Shown piece by piece: positions 24,334-31,955 of a DNA stretch of 62,062 nt (position 1 is the stretch's first letter; every line of letters starts with the position of its first letter). The translations under genes and the position numbers were made by a program. A model generated the notes under the pieces. It was not told where the DNA came from and made no database searches. It saw nothing but the letters and a program-made list of their open reading frames with translations. The DNA is from Pseudomonadota bacterium (lineage in GTDB: Archaea > Thermoplasmatota > SW-10-69-26 > JACQPN01 > JAJPHT01), in the NCBI GenBank assembly GCA_021325135.1, contig JAJPHT010000003.1, forward strand, positions 1-62,062. Direction: 5' to 3'.

Positions 24334-24537
24334 ATGGAGCCCGAGGAGTCGGCCAAGCTCGCCGCGCTGTTCGTCCTCCTGGGCCTCATCGCCCTCCTGT
24401 TCCTGTCGTGGACGGTGACGGGACTCCTTCTCCTGGCCTTCGCCATCGCCGCCGGGATCGACGCCCGGGTGGGCTACGCGCGGGCCGAGGCCGCCGAGCG
24501 CGGCGAGGCCGAGGGCCAGCCCCCGGCGCAGCCCTGA
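24334..24537 (+). CDS. Small two-TM membrane protein
   Basis: 67 residues from ATG at 24334. Two closely packed hydrophobic segments (~8-24, ~26-40) form a hairpin, followed by a charged tail with Glu-Ala repeats. Upstream open sequence (from 24145) does not look coding. No family recognised. Confidence 0.5.
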   Translation: MEPEESAKLAALFVLLGLIALLFLSWTVTGLLLLAFAIAAGIDARVGYARAEAAERGEAEGQPPAQP

Positions 24538-24582
24538 GCGGGAGCGCGGCCTTGAAGCGGCGCCCCGCCGCTTGCCGCCCGC

Positions 24583-25044
24583 ATGAGCCCCACCCCGCCC
24601 GCGCGCCGGGCCGCGCCCTCGCGCAGCTACCGGCGGGGCCTGGTGGTGGGCGTCTTCGTCGCGGCCCTCGCGGGGCTCCTGGGCTACGCGGCGGGCGACG
24701 CCGCCGCCGTCGTGGTCCTCTCCTTCGGCCTCCCGGTGGGCGTGGGCGTCGCCGCGGGCCCCGTCGTCATCACGGCGCTGGCGATCCTCGCCGTCCTCGC
24801 CGTCTTCGCGTTCAAGCCCGCGTGGGCCAGCTCCCGCGGCTACACCCGCGGCGCCACCGTCGGGCTCTTGGCCGCCGTCGTGCTCTACTTCAGCGCGCGG
24901 CTGGCGGGCGGCCTCGTGGTCGCCCTGATCCGCGCCGACGGCTGGCCCGCGTGGACTCGGCTCCTGCTCGTGCCCCTCGTGGCCGTGCCCCTCGTGCTCC
25001 TCGTGGGGGCGGGAGTCGTCGCCCTGGGCCGCCGGCTCGACTAG
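24583..25044 (+). CDS. Four-TM membrane protein
   Basis: 153 residues with a basic N-terminus and four to five hydrophobic helices (~20-40, ~43-60, ~64-80, ~93-112, ~125-147). Its TAG stop sits in ACTAGATCAC. No transport motif is visible. Last of the + strand membrane genes before the structured 25.3 kb region. Confidence 0.5.
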   Translation: MSPTPPARRAAPSRSYRRGLVVGVFVAALAGLLGYAAGDAAAVVVLSFGLPVGVGVAAGPVVITALAILAVLAVFAFKPAWASSRGYTRGATVGLLAAVVLYFSARLAGGLVVALIRADGWPAWTRLLLVPLVAVPLVLLVGAGVVALGRRLD

Positions 25045-25322
25045 ATCACGCGCCCCACCTTGGGGCCGCCCCGTCCGTGGCGCCCAGGAGGCCGGGCGCG
25101 CGATGGCGGCGCATGGAAGCCCTCGGGTCCCCCACCGATGCCTTCCCCGCGATCCTCGCGCATTAGGCGACGTCCGCGTCCCCAATCGCCACGCTGGCCG
25201 AAGCGGCGACCGCGGGCCATGTAGCCCCAAAATCCAAGACGGGATCAGCCGTCTAGCACACCAGGCCGGGGCCTGAAGCCTCCTCGCACAACCTTCTCTC
25301 CCTGGCCTTCTTTCTCACAAGT

Positions 25323-25437
25323 CGTCGCGGTTTCGACGGACGCGGCGCGGCGGGTTCGCTTCGATCCGCCGCAGCCCATCGGTTGCACCGCAACCAAGCA
25401 GAAGCAAGCTGCCGCAGCCTTCCGGCTTCGCGGCAGC
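25323..25437. ncRNA. Cluster of four hairpins, candidate structured RNA
   Basis: Four inverted repeats follow one another: 25323-25327 with 25334-25338; 25347-25353 with 25366-25372 (7 pairs, GCGGCGG/CCGCCGC); 25381-25386 with 25390-25395 (GGTTGC/GCAACC); 25408-25419 with 25424-25437 (GCTGCCGC plus AGCC, with a two-base bulge). They lie in a 25045-25576 gap without a convincing gene. Strand and transcription are unknown. Confidence 0.35.
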
Positions 25438-25576
25438 GGGGGCAGGATGGGCACGGCCCGGCGCCAGCCTCCCACGAGGGCGCGGACCGAGGGCACCCCC
25501 GCTGCCTCTCCTCCGGTGAGTCCCCCCAGGAGAGGAACCGCTCTCTTCATGTGCCGTAACGCAGGTTGCAGCCGTC

Positions 25577-25720
25577 GTGCTGCGCCCCTCGGCCCGCCCT
25601 GTCGCCGGCCCCCACGCCCGCCCGCAGTACGCTTGCCGGGCCTGCGGTGCCATGGCGACGCCCCGCGTTGAAGGGGCCTGTCCGCGATGCGGGGCGCCCC
25701 TGGGGAGCCCCGTTGTCTAG
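25577..25720 (+). CDS. Zinc-ribbon microprotein
   Basis: 47 residues from GTG at 25577; the frame is open back to a TGA at 25517 but has no other canonical start. YACRACGAM ... GACPRCGAPL gives two CxxC knuckles 14 residues apart, a rubredoxin-like ribbon. No ribosome site is evident. The stop is TAG in CTAG. Confidence 0.45.
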   Translation: MLRPSARPVAGPHARPQYACRACGAMATPRVEGACPRCGAPLGSPVV

Positions 25721-25747
25721 GCCTGCCGCAAGCCGCCAAACCTAAGT

Positions 25748-26023
25748 TTGCGTCTCGCCTTGTTGCGCCCGTTGGGAGAGAACGCGGGAGGCGTCGTTCT
25801 CGCACGCTTGCGCGACCACGCCGCCGAAGAAGGATGGAGATTCGAGGCCGCGCCTTACGCCGCAGGCTACCGCGCGAGGATCACGCGGGGCATGGAAACG
25901 CTGGAGGTCCAGATCACGGCGGCGGGCTTTGTTCACGCCTTGGGCAAGCCCTCCCCCCTCTACGCCTCGGTTCTCCTTTGGAAAGCCACCATGCCCACGT
26001 TCGGCCCCGGCCGGCTTCTCTAA
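25748..26023 (+). CDS. Hypothetical protein
   Basis: 91 residues from TTG at 25748. Alpha/beta composition (GGVVLARLRDHAAEEGWRFE, then RITRGMETLEVQITAAGF). Its stop overlaps that of the convergent gene by 3 bases, as for other convergent pairs in this element. No family recognised. Confidence 0.45.
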   Translation: MRLALLRPLGENAGGVVLARLRDHAAEEGWRFEAAPYAAGYRARITRGMETLEVQITAAGFVHALGKPSPLYASVLLWKATMPTFGPGRLL

Positions 26024-26295
26024 CGGGACGGAGCGCGGCGGGCCGCTTCGCGCGCCTCGCGCAACTCCCGTCCAGCCGCGGTAAGCTCAGCCCTCGCCCC
26101 CTCCAAGGCAGCCGAGACAGAAGCCCGCTGCGTCGGCGGGCAGCCACGGAGATTGGCCTGGGCTGCGTCAAATGCCCGTTGTGCCTCCACGAGCCGGCGG
26201 CGGGCTTCGGCCTCACTGGTCCCGGGCAAGCTTGAACCTCCAAGGGCCTTGGCTTCAAGGGGTCTTAAGCCTCGATGAAAAGGCGCACCCGACAT
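26020..26295 (-). CDS. Coiled-coil hypothetical protein
   Basis: 91 residues from ATG at 26295. After a ~35-residue basic start, residues ~38-88 form a continuous charged helix (EAEARRRLVEAQRAFDAAQ). Convergent with the previous gene with overlapping stops. No family recognised. Confidence 0.45.
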   Translation of the reverse strand: MSGAPFHRGLRPLEAKALGGSSLPGTSEAEARRRLVEAQRAFDAAQANLRGCPPTQRASVSAALEGARAELTAAGRELREAREAARRAPSR

Positions 26296-26387
26296 GCGGG
26301 GCTTCGGTCGCGTCCCGCCGCGAGGAAACCACGCGCACCACATGGCTTATGTGATCCGCGGGAGAGTAAGGGGGCAGCACGCGGCAA

Positions 26388-26744
26388 CTAGTTGCCCGCG
26401 CCCCTTCTGCCCCCCGAACCCCCCACCCTTGCGCGCCGCCCCTTGCGCCGCCCGCGCTCGGCCCTCTCCTCGAGCCACGCGTGGGAGAGCACCAGCGTCG
26501 CGCCCACGACGAGCAGCGCCGCGAGGGCCAGCCCCGGCGCCTGCCACCAGGCGTGCCACGCGCGGGGGACGCACGAGGCCGTGAAGGTCTGCCCGTCCAG
26601 CGGGCCGCTATCGCACGCGGTCCCGTGCGCGAGCGAGGCGCGCCACCCCAGCGCGAGCCCGCAGGCGAGGGCCAGGAGCGCGAGCCCCCGGCGCTTCCAG
26701 CGCGGCGCGGCGGCGAGCGAGCGGGAGAGGCGCGGAAGCAGCAC
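26388..26744 (-). CDS. Two-TM membrane protein with extracytoplasmic loop
   Basis: 118 residues: basic N-terminus, helix ~20-37, a loop with two Cys (TACDSGPLDGQTFTASC) likely disulfide-bonded, helix ~70-88, then a strongly basic Gly/Arg tail. Its stop lies in an AACTAGTT palindrome. Probably the last element gene, but this is uncertain. Confidence 0.5.
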   Translation of the reverse strand: MLLPRLSRSLAAAPRWKRRGLALLALACGLALGWRASLAHGTACDSGPLDGQTFTASCVPRAWHAWWQAPGLALAALLVVGATLVLSHAWLEERAERGRRKGRRARVGGSGGRRGAGN

Positions 26745-26815
26745 GGCAAAATCTAGCGCGAAGCGGAAGCGTCAGGAGAAAAAAGAGCCCGCCGCTCCCA
26801 CCGCGGAGAGCGCGC

Positions 26816-27649
26816 TTAAACGTTGCCGGGACCGTTGTCGCAGGTGCTGCCGTAGCTCCACGGCAGGTCGCCCGAAGGCAGGCAGGTGCCGGTGGTCGTC
26901 TCGTCGGGCTGGATGGTGTCGGTGGTGTCCCACGAGTGGTTGTCGTTGGGCCAGATGACGGCGTGGAAGTCGCCGTGCCCCGAGGCGGAGTGGCCCTGGA
27001 CCATGGAGCCGCTGCACTTGTCGTTGCGCCAGATGCCGTCCGCGTCGCAGCGGTAGCTCCAGTCCGTCGTCACCTGGCAGGTGGCGGCGTACTTCCAGTT
27101 GAGGTTGGTCTTCACGTTCTCGTTGCCGCTGCCGCTGTCGGCCCAGAAGTGCAGCCACGTGTGGCTGTCCCGGGGCGTGCCGTTCTGGGCGCAAGTGCCG
27201 GTCCCGCCGCCGGTCCCCTGCGTGCCCAGGCTGGGCTGCGACGGGGTCGAGGTGGCCACCGTCGCGCTGGCGCCCCCCACGGCGTAGGGGTTCTCCGCGA
27301 CGCGGTGGATCTGCGTGACGGCGCCCGTGGCCGCGTCCACGGCCCCGGAGTACGTCTGCCCGTCGATGGTCCACACCACGTCGGCGCTGCGGATGGCGCA
27401 GGCGAAGACGTCGACGTGGAGCACGAGATCGTCCACGTAGGCGGGGCGCGGGCCCGGCGAGTAGCTGCCGGCGCCCGTGCAGACGTTTCCAGGATCGGAG
27501 GGCGCGAAGGCGTGGGCGATCACGGGCGCAGGCACGAACGGGAGCGTGGACGGGTCGAGCCAGACGGTCGCGTCGGCGCGGACGGCTCCAACGGGGAGCG
27601 TCGCGACGGCGACGGCCAGGGAGGCGAACACGGCAGGAGGGACTCTCAC
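26816..27649 (-). CDS. Secreted protein of unknown family
   Basis: 277 residues with a signal peptide (~1-25). The mature protein has eight Cys, an aromatic-rich middle (TWLHFWADSGSGNENVKTN) and a repeat-like segment with W-S/T. No anchor is visible. It may belong to the element or to the host; the 27650-27923 gap upstream contains no gene I can support. Confidence 0.6.
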   Translation of the reverse strand: MRVPPAVFASLAVAVATLPVGAVRADATVWLDPSTLPFVPAPVIAHAFAPSDPGNVCTGAGSYSPGPRPAYVDDLVLHVDVFACAIRSADVVWTIDGQTYSGAVDAATGAVTQIHRVAENPYAVGGASATVATSTPSQPSLGTQGTGGGTGTCAQNGTPRDSHTWLHFWADSGSGNENVKTNLNWKYAATCQVTTDWSYRCDADGIWRNDKCSGSMVQGHSASGHGDFHAVIWPNDNHSWDTTDTIQPDETTTGTCLPSGDLPWSYGSTCDNGPGNV

Positions 27650-27923
27650 GATGGTTCACCAGGGAGGCCTACGGGCTTCCCGGAGCATCGACGGATCGCT
27701 CCGTGCATAACAGTTGTTGCAGACGAATGCTCAACGTGTTACAGCGCTATGCCAATCTTCGATCTGTCCGGATCGCCGGCGCCAGGCGTGGCGGGCCCTT
27801 TCCACCGCGTGCAGGTTGTCGAGGCTTGTTGTGAAATTCGTCCACGCCATGCGACGAGCGGCGACGAATCTGCATACGAAATGCTGCTTGCCGGGATGGA
27901 TTTCCTGTGCGTGGGGCGTCGCG

Positions 27924-28292
27924 TCACTTCGCGCGGCGCACGACGATGCTCTCGTGGAGCGTCTCCTCGCCCATGCCGCGCAGGCGGGCCATGAGGGGCT
28001 CCTCGGACGCGGCGAGGCGGTGCAGGCCGCGGCCGTTGACGCTGAGCGCCTCGTCGATCCAGCCGCGGGGCTCGGCCAGCGGAAGCACCTGCGTCGGGCG
28101 CAGCCCCTTGAACGAGCGGTACTCCTGCCGCCGCACGCTGCCGCGCGCGAGGTCGATGCCGCCCAGCCCCTCGCTCCTCAGCTCGGCGAGGATCGCCGCG
28201 CGCAGCTCGTCGCGCCGCTGCTCCAGGAGGCGGATCTGCTCCTCGAGGTCGAAGCACTCCTCGACGAGCAGCGGAAGGGCGCCGGTGGACAC
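27924..28292 (-). CDS. Coiled-coil hypothetical protein
   Basis: 122 residues from GTG at 28292 with AAGGGG upstream. Residues ~8-38 form a coiled coil (VEECFDLEEQIRLLEQRRDE); the rest is mixed, with RQEYRSFKGLRPTQVL. No family recognised. First gene that looks like host sequence rather than element. Confidence 0.55.
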   Translation of the reverse strand: MSTGALPLLVEECFDLEEQIRLLEQRRDELRAAILAELRSEGLGGIDLARGSVRRQEYRSFKGLRPTQVLPLAEPRGWIDEALSVNGRGLHRLAASEEPLMARLRGMGEETLHESIVVRRAK

Positions 28293-28338
28293 GGCCCCTT
28301 GGAGGCGGCAGGGCCTACAAGAAGGCGGCGTCGCCCGC

Positions 28339-28707
28339 TCAGGGCAACCAGGGCGCGATCTCGCCCGCGCCGTGGATCTCCAGGAAGAAGTCGCGATAGC
28401 CATTGACGGTGATGCCCAGGAAGCCGTCGAAGCCCGCGATCTGATAGCTGCCGGGGGCCAGCGTCGTCTCGGCGCCGTTCTGGACGACGGTGAGCGCGCT
28501 CGTGTCCACGGTGAACCGGACGTAGCAGCCCGAGCAGGCGAAGCTCTGCGTGAAGGCGCCGCCGCTCCACGACGCGCCGCCCCCCACGACGTAGTACGTC
28601 GTCGCATGCGCCGTGCCGCTGATGGCGCCGGGCACGACGGGGTCGGCCAGCGCCGCGGGGAGCGCGAGCGTGGCGAGGGCGAGAAGGGCGAAGGCGAGGC
28701 GGGGCAC
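28339..28707 (-). CDS. Small secreted protein
   Basis: 122 residues from GTG at 28707, chosen because GGGGAGG lies 6 bases upstream and a signal peptide follows at once (FALLALATLALPAALA). The mature part is beta-rich with one Cys pair (ACSGCY). Looks like a single beta-sandwich domain. No family recognised. Confidence 0.6.
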   Translation of the reverse strand: MPRLAFALLALATLALPAALADPVVPGAISGTAHATTYYVVGGGASWSGGAFTQSFACSGCYVRFTVDTSALTVVQNGAETTLAPGSYQIAGFDGFLGITVNGYRDFFLEIHGAGEIAPWLP

Positions 28708-28829
28708 GGCGACCTCCCCTTGCCCGCGGTGGGGATAAGGGCCCCCTTGTCGCCCGCGGTGCGGACAACCCCCTTCCGGCGGCCCGGCAGGCGGGCACGC
28801 GGGAGGGGCTGCCGCTTCCAGCAACGTTC

Positions 28830-29504
28830 ATGGACGGATTGTTAGCTCCATCTTCCGTGGTCAGCGATAGGGAAAAGCGCGTCGCCCGGCGACGCAGGCT
28901 GCACGCGCAAGGGCTCAGCGACCAGGAGATCGCGCGGCGCGCGGGCGAGAAGATCGGCACGGTGCGCGCGTGGCGCCGCCGCGAGGGCCTCGCCGCCAAC
29001 GGCTCGGGCCGGCGCGCGCTCCCGCGGGAGGACGAGAGGCGCCGCCGGGACGCGTACCGCCGCGCGAAGAGCGACACGGAGGCGGCCGCGCTCCTGGGCA
29101 TGGGCGCGGGCACGTTCCGCGAGTGGCGGCTGCGCCGTGGGCTCCCCGCCAAGCGGTCGCGCGCCATCGGCCGCGCCGAGCGCGAGCGCCGCATCCGTCT
29201 TGTGCGCAGCGGCCTCTCGCGCCAGGAGGTCGCGCGCCGGCTGGGCATCAAGCCCGGCACGCTGGCCGCGTGGATGAAGGACAACGGGCTCGTCGCCCCC
29301 CGCAAGCCGGGCCGGCCGCCCCTGAGGCAGGCGGGCCGCGTGCTCAGCGCCGTGCGCCGGGGCGGCCAGGACACGCGCACCATCGCCCGCATGGCGCGCG
29401 TCCCCGTCCGCCACGTGCAGCCTCTTCTCAAGCGCCTGCGCGACCGCGGCCAGCTGAAGGGATACACGGGAAGCCTCTCCCCCATCGAGCCCCCCGCGTC
29501 GTGA
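28830..29504 (+). CDS. Multi-HTH DNA-binding protein
   Basis: 224 residues with three short helix-turn-helix units of the Hin/Mor type: LSDQEIARRAGEKIGTVRAW (~31-50), a second at ~75-100 (AALLGMGAGTFREW) and LSRQEVARRLGIKPGTLAAW (~128-147). A GRPPLRQ AT-hook-like linker leads to a C-terminal winged unit ending GYTGSL. That unit is clearly related to the 67-residue protein at 54502 (GRPRLTQ ... VKRGAQDARTI ... GYTGSL). Likely a chromatin or transcription factor of this lineage. Confidence 0.7.
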   Translation: MDGLLAPSSVVSDREKRVARRRRLHAQGLSDQEIARRAGEKIGTVRAWRRREGLAANGSGRRALPREDERRRRDAYRRAKSDTEAAALLGMGAGTFREWRLRRGLPAKRSRAIGRAERERRIRLVRSGLSRQEVARRLGIKPGTLAAWMKDNGLVAPRKPGRPPLRQAGRVLSAVRRGGQDTRTIARMARVPVRHVQPLLKRLRDRGQLKGYTGSLSPIEPPAS

Positions 29505-29542
29505 CCGCGCCTTTTTCACCCCGGAGGGCCGATGCCGGGCCG

Positions 29543-30376
29543 ATGAAGGAAGTCCGCTTCGACGTCGAGGGCGAGCCCGTCGCCGGCTCGCTGCACGAGC
29601 CCACGGGCCCCGCGCGCGGCGCGCTGGTCCTCGTGCACGGGTTCCTCTCGCGGCGCGAGGAGTTCGCCGACGCGCCCACGAAGCTCGCGCAGCGCGGCTG
29701 GGTCGTCCTCGCCATCGACCAGCGCGGCTTCGGCGCCTCCGGCGGCCCCCGCGGCGTCCTGAGCGCGCCGCGCGCCACCGCCGACACGCTGGCCGCCGTC
29801 GCGTGGCTGCGCAAGGAGAGGCCCGGCCTCCCCGTGGGCCTCGTCGCGCACAGCATGGGCGCGGTCTTCGGCGCGGGAGCCCTCGCGGCGGACCCCTCCA
29901 TCCGCGCGGCCGTCCTCGCGGCGCCCATGAAGAGCGTGCGCGCGGAGCTTGGCGACGCCGAGTTCCTGGGCTACCGCGTCGCGAACGCCTTCAGCCGCGC
30001 CAAGGCGCGCCTCGGCATGGGCCCCCTCGTCGTCCCCTACAAGAATCGATATCGCGACCTCTTCTTGGACCCGGAGGCCGCGAAGCGCGCGCAGAAGGCC
30101 GCCTTCCTCGACGCGACCGTGAGCCTGGGCAACTACGACGCCCTGCTCGCCATGGACACCCTCGCCTCCGCGCGCAAGGCCACGCAGCCAGTTCTCGTCA
30201 TCCTGGCCCAGCACGACAAGGCCGTGAAGCACGCCAGCAGCCGCGAGGTCTACGACGCGCTGGCGGGCCCCAAGGAGATCGTCATCCTGGACTGCGGCCA
30301 CAGCATGTTCGGCGACTGCAAGGCCGACGAGGCCATCGCCCAGGTCGACCGCTGGATGGGCATGCACCTGGCGTAG
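29543..30376 (+). CDS. Alpha/beta hydrolase (lysophospholipase-like)
   Basis: 277 residues from ATG at 29543. The fold markers are VLVHGF (oxyanion region), nucleophile elbow AHSMGA, an acid in AQHDKAV and the final CGHSMF His. The DQRGFGASGG segment is typical of monoglyceride-lipase-like serine hydrolases. The substrate, probably an ester or acyl lipid, cannot be specified. Cytoplasmic, no signal peptide. Confidence 0.8.
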   Translation: MKEVRFDVEGEPVAGSLHEPTGPARGALVLVHGFLSRREEFADAPTKLAQRGWVVLAIDQRGFGASGGPRGVLSAPRATADTLAAVAWLRKERPGLPVGLVAHSMGAVFGAGALAADPSIRAAVLAAPMKSVRAELGDAEFLGYRVANAFSRAKARLGMGPLVVPYKNRYRDLFLDPEAAKRAQKAAFLDATVSLGNYDALLAMDTLASARKATQPVLVILAQHDKAVKHASSREVYDALAGPKEIVILDCGHSMFGDCKADEAIAQVDRWMGMHLA

Positions 30377-30441
30377 GGACCCCGAGCGCCCCAAGGCGAG
30401 CATCGAAACATAGAGAATGCTTGGCCCGCCTGGCTTCCGCC

Positions 30442-30867
30442 ATGCCCACCCGCAGCCCCGACGTGGACGCCATCATCGAGGCGACTCCGGACGAGCGCGG
30501 CGCCCTCCTGGCGAAGCTGCGGGACGTCATCCACGCCGCCGACCCCGAGATCGTCGAGGTCGTCAAGTGGCGAAAGCCCAGCAGCCCCCTGGGCGCGGCC
30601 GTCTTCGAGCACGACGGCATCGTCTGCATCCTCATCCCGCTCAAGGGGCGCGTCCGCGTCAGCTTCGCCGCGGGCGCCAGCCTCCCCGACCCCAAGAAGC
30701 TCTTCAACGCGCAGCTCAACGGCATGTCGAGGGCCATCGACGTCCCGGTGGGCGGCAAGATCGACGTGGCGGGCCTCAAGGCCCTCGTCCGCGCGGCCGT
30801 CAAGCATCGGACCGGCGCGAAGCGCAAGGCCGCGAAACCGGCCCCGAGAAAGAAGGCCGCCCGCTGA
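30442..30867 (+). CDS. DUF1801 (YdhG-like) protein
   Basis: 141 residues. The core DVIHAADPEIVEVVKWRKPS, then FEHDGIVCILIPLKGRVRVSF, matches the DUF1801 family of small alpha/beta proteins related to the frataxin-like fold of iron-sulfur helper YdhG. A Lys/Arg-rich tail (~120-141) is extra. Function unknown. The next 300 bases hold no gene but a leader for eS1. Confidence 0.7.
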   Translation: MPTRSPDVDAIIEATPDERGALLAKLRDVIHAADPEIVEVVKWRKPSSPLGAAVFEHDGIVCILIPLKGRVRVSFAAGASLPDPKKLFNAQLNGMSRAIDVPVGGKIDVAGLKALVRAAVKHRTGAKRKAAKPAPRKKAAR

Positions 30868-30936
30868 TCTTGCACCCTAGGCCGTTGGCCCAAGCCTGCC
30901 TTGGGGGGTGGAGACGCCGAGCCCACCGCCCCAATC

Positions 30937-30945
30937 CTTATATGC
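30937..30945 (+). promoter_or_regulatory. TATA box of the eS1 operon
   Basis: CTTATATGC preceded by CCAAT, the clearest archaeal TATA element here. A start about 25 bases downstream would give a leader of about 200 bases before the eS1 ATG. Confidence 0.55.
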
Positions 30946-30986
30946 GGGCCTCATCTTCGCGCCCCTACCTTCCGCGCGAGGCCCAG

Positions 30987-31032
30987 CGACGAATCTGCGG
31001 ATTCGTCGGGGTCGCACGTTCCTGCGGGAACG
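30987..31032 (+). promoter_or_regulatory. Twin hairpins with TGCG loops in eS1 leader
   Basis: CGACGAATC (30987-30995) pairs with GATTCGTCG (31000-31008), and CGTTCC (31017-31022) pairs with GGAACG (31027-31032); both loops are TGCG. They lie between the TATA box and the eS1 start and may be an autoregulatory or processing element, or a separate small RNA. Confidence 0.4.
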
Positions 31033-31175
31033 CGCTCCCCAGCCGTGGACCGTGGAGAGGATGCGGCATGGACCCGCTCCCCCGCCTGCCCTGGCGCAGG
31101 CCACGCTGGGGGCGCGCGCGTGCTCTCTTCTCCCGGAACGGCAGGGCCCCAGCGCGGGCATTCGAGGACCATCCC

Positions 31176-31937
31176 ATGGCAGAGAAGACCGAGCAGAACC
31201 AGAAGAAGAAGGTCAGCCGCACCGCGGTCAAGAAGGTCAAGGACAAGTGGAAGGCGAAGCAGTGGTACACGGTGCGCGCGCCGCCCATGTACAACGCCGT
31301 CGCCATCGCCGAGACCCTCGCGGACGAGACGGACAAGCTCATCGGCCGCGTCGCCGAGGCGACCCTCCAGGACCTCACGGGCGACTTCAGCAAGATGCAC
31401 ATCAAGGTCAGCTTCAAGGTCGCCGCGGTGCGCGGCAACGAGTGCGCGACGAAGTTCGCGGGCCACGAGCTGACGTCCGACTACATCCGCCGCCTCACGC
31501 GCAGGAAGCACAGCAAGATCGACGCCGTCGTCGACGTCACCACCAAGGACGGCTTCCAGTTCCGCGTGAAGCCCATGGCCGTCACGGAGCGCCGCGCGCA
31601 GCACACCCAGGAGCAGGAGATCCGCCGCCTCGCGGTGACCATCCTCCAGGGCGCCGCCGCCGAGCGCGAGCACGCCGCGTTCATCCGCGACGTGGTCAAC
31701 GGCGAGCTTGGCCAGGTCATCTTCCGCGAGGCGCGCAAGGTGTACCCCCTGAAGCGCGTCGAGATCCGCAAGAGCGAGGTCACCGGCGAGCCCCAGGCGT
31801 ACTTCGAGACGGTCGACCTCTTCGCGGCGCCGCCCCAGCCGGAGCCCGCGCCCGAGGCCGCCGCGCCCGCCGAGGCCCCCCCGGCCGAGGGCGAGGCCGT
31901 CGAGCCTGCGCCCGCCGCCGAGGAAGAGCAGCTCTAA
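31176..31937 (+). CDS. rps3ae: Small ribosomal subunit protein eS1 (S3Ae)
   Basis: 253 residues. KWKAKQWYTVRAP, the ETLAD...IGR segment and DLTGDFSKMHIKVSFKV are diagnostic of the archaeal/eukaryotic eS1 family, absent from bacteria. It binds 16S rRNA on the small-subunit platform. The last ~40 residues are an Ala/Pro/Glu-rich acidic tail. GAGGA lies 7 bases before the ATG. This gene fixes the host as archaeal. Confidence 0.95.
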   Translation: MAEKTEQNQKKKVSRTAVKKVKDKWKAKQWYTVRAPPMYNAVAIAETLADETDKLIGRVAEATLQDLTGDFSKMHIKVSFKVAAVRGNECATKFAGHELTSDYIRRLTRRKHSKIDAVVDVTTKDGFQFRVKPMAVTERRAQHTQEQEIRRLAVTILQGAAAEREHAAFIRDVVNGELGQVIFREARKVYPLKRVEIRKSEVTGEPQAYFETVDLFAAPPQPEPAPEAAAPAEAPPAEGEAVEPAPAAEEEQL

Positions 31938-31955
31938 GGCTGCCCTCGGTGGCCC

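Noticed and set aside
25355..25370. GGGTTCGCTTCGATCC resembles a tRNA T-arm
   Set aside because: No matching acceptor, D-arm or anticodon arm could be folded around it; it fits better as the loop of a local hairpin.
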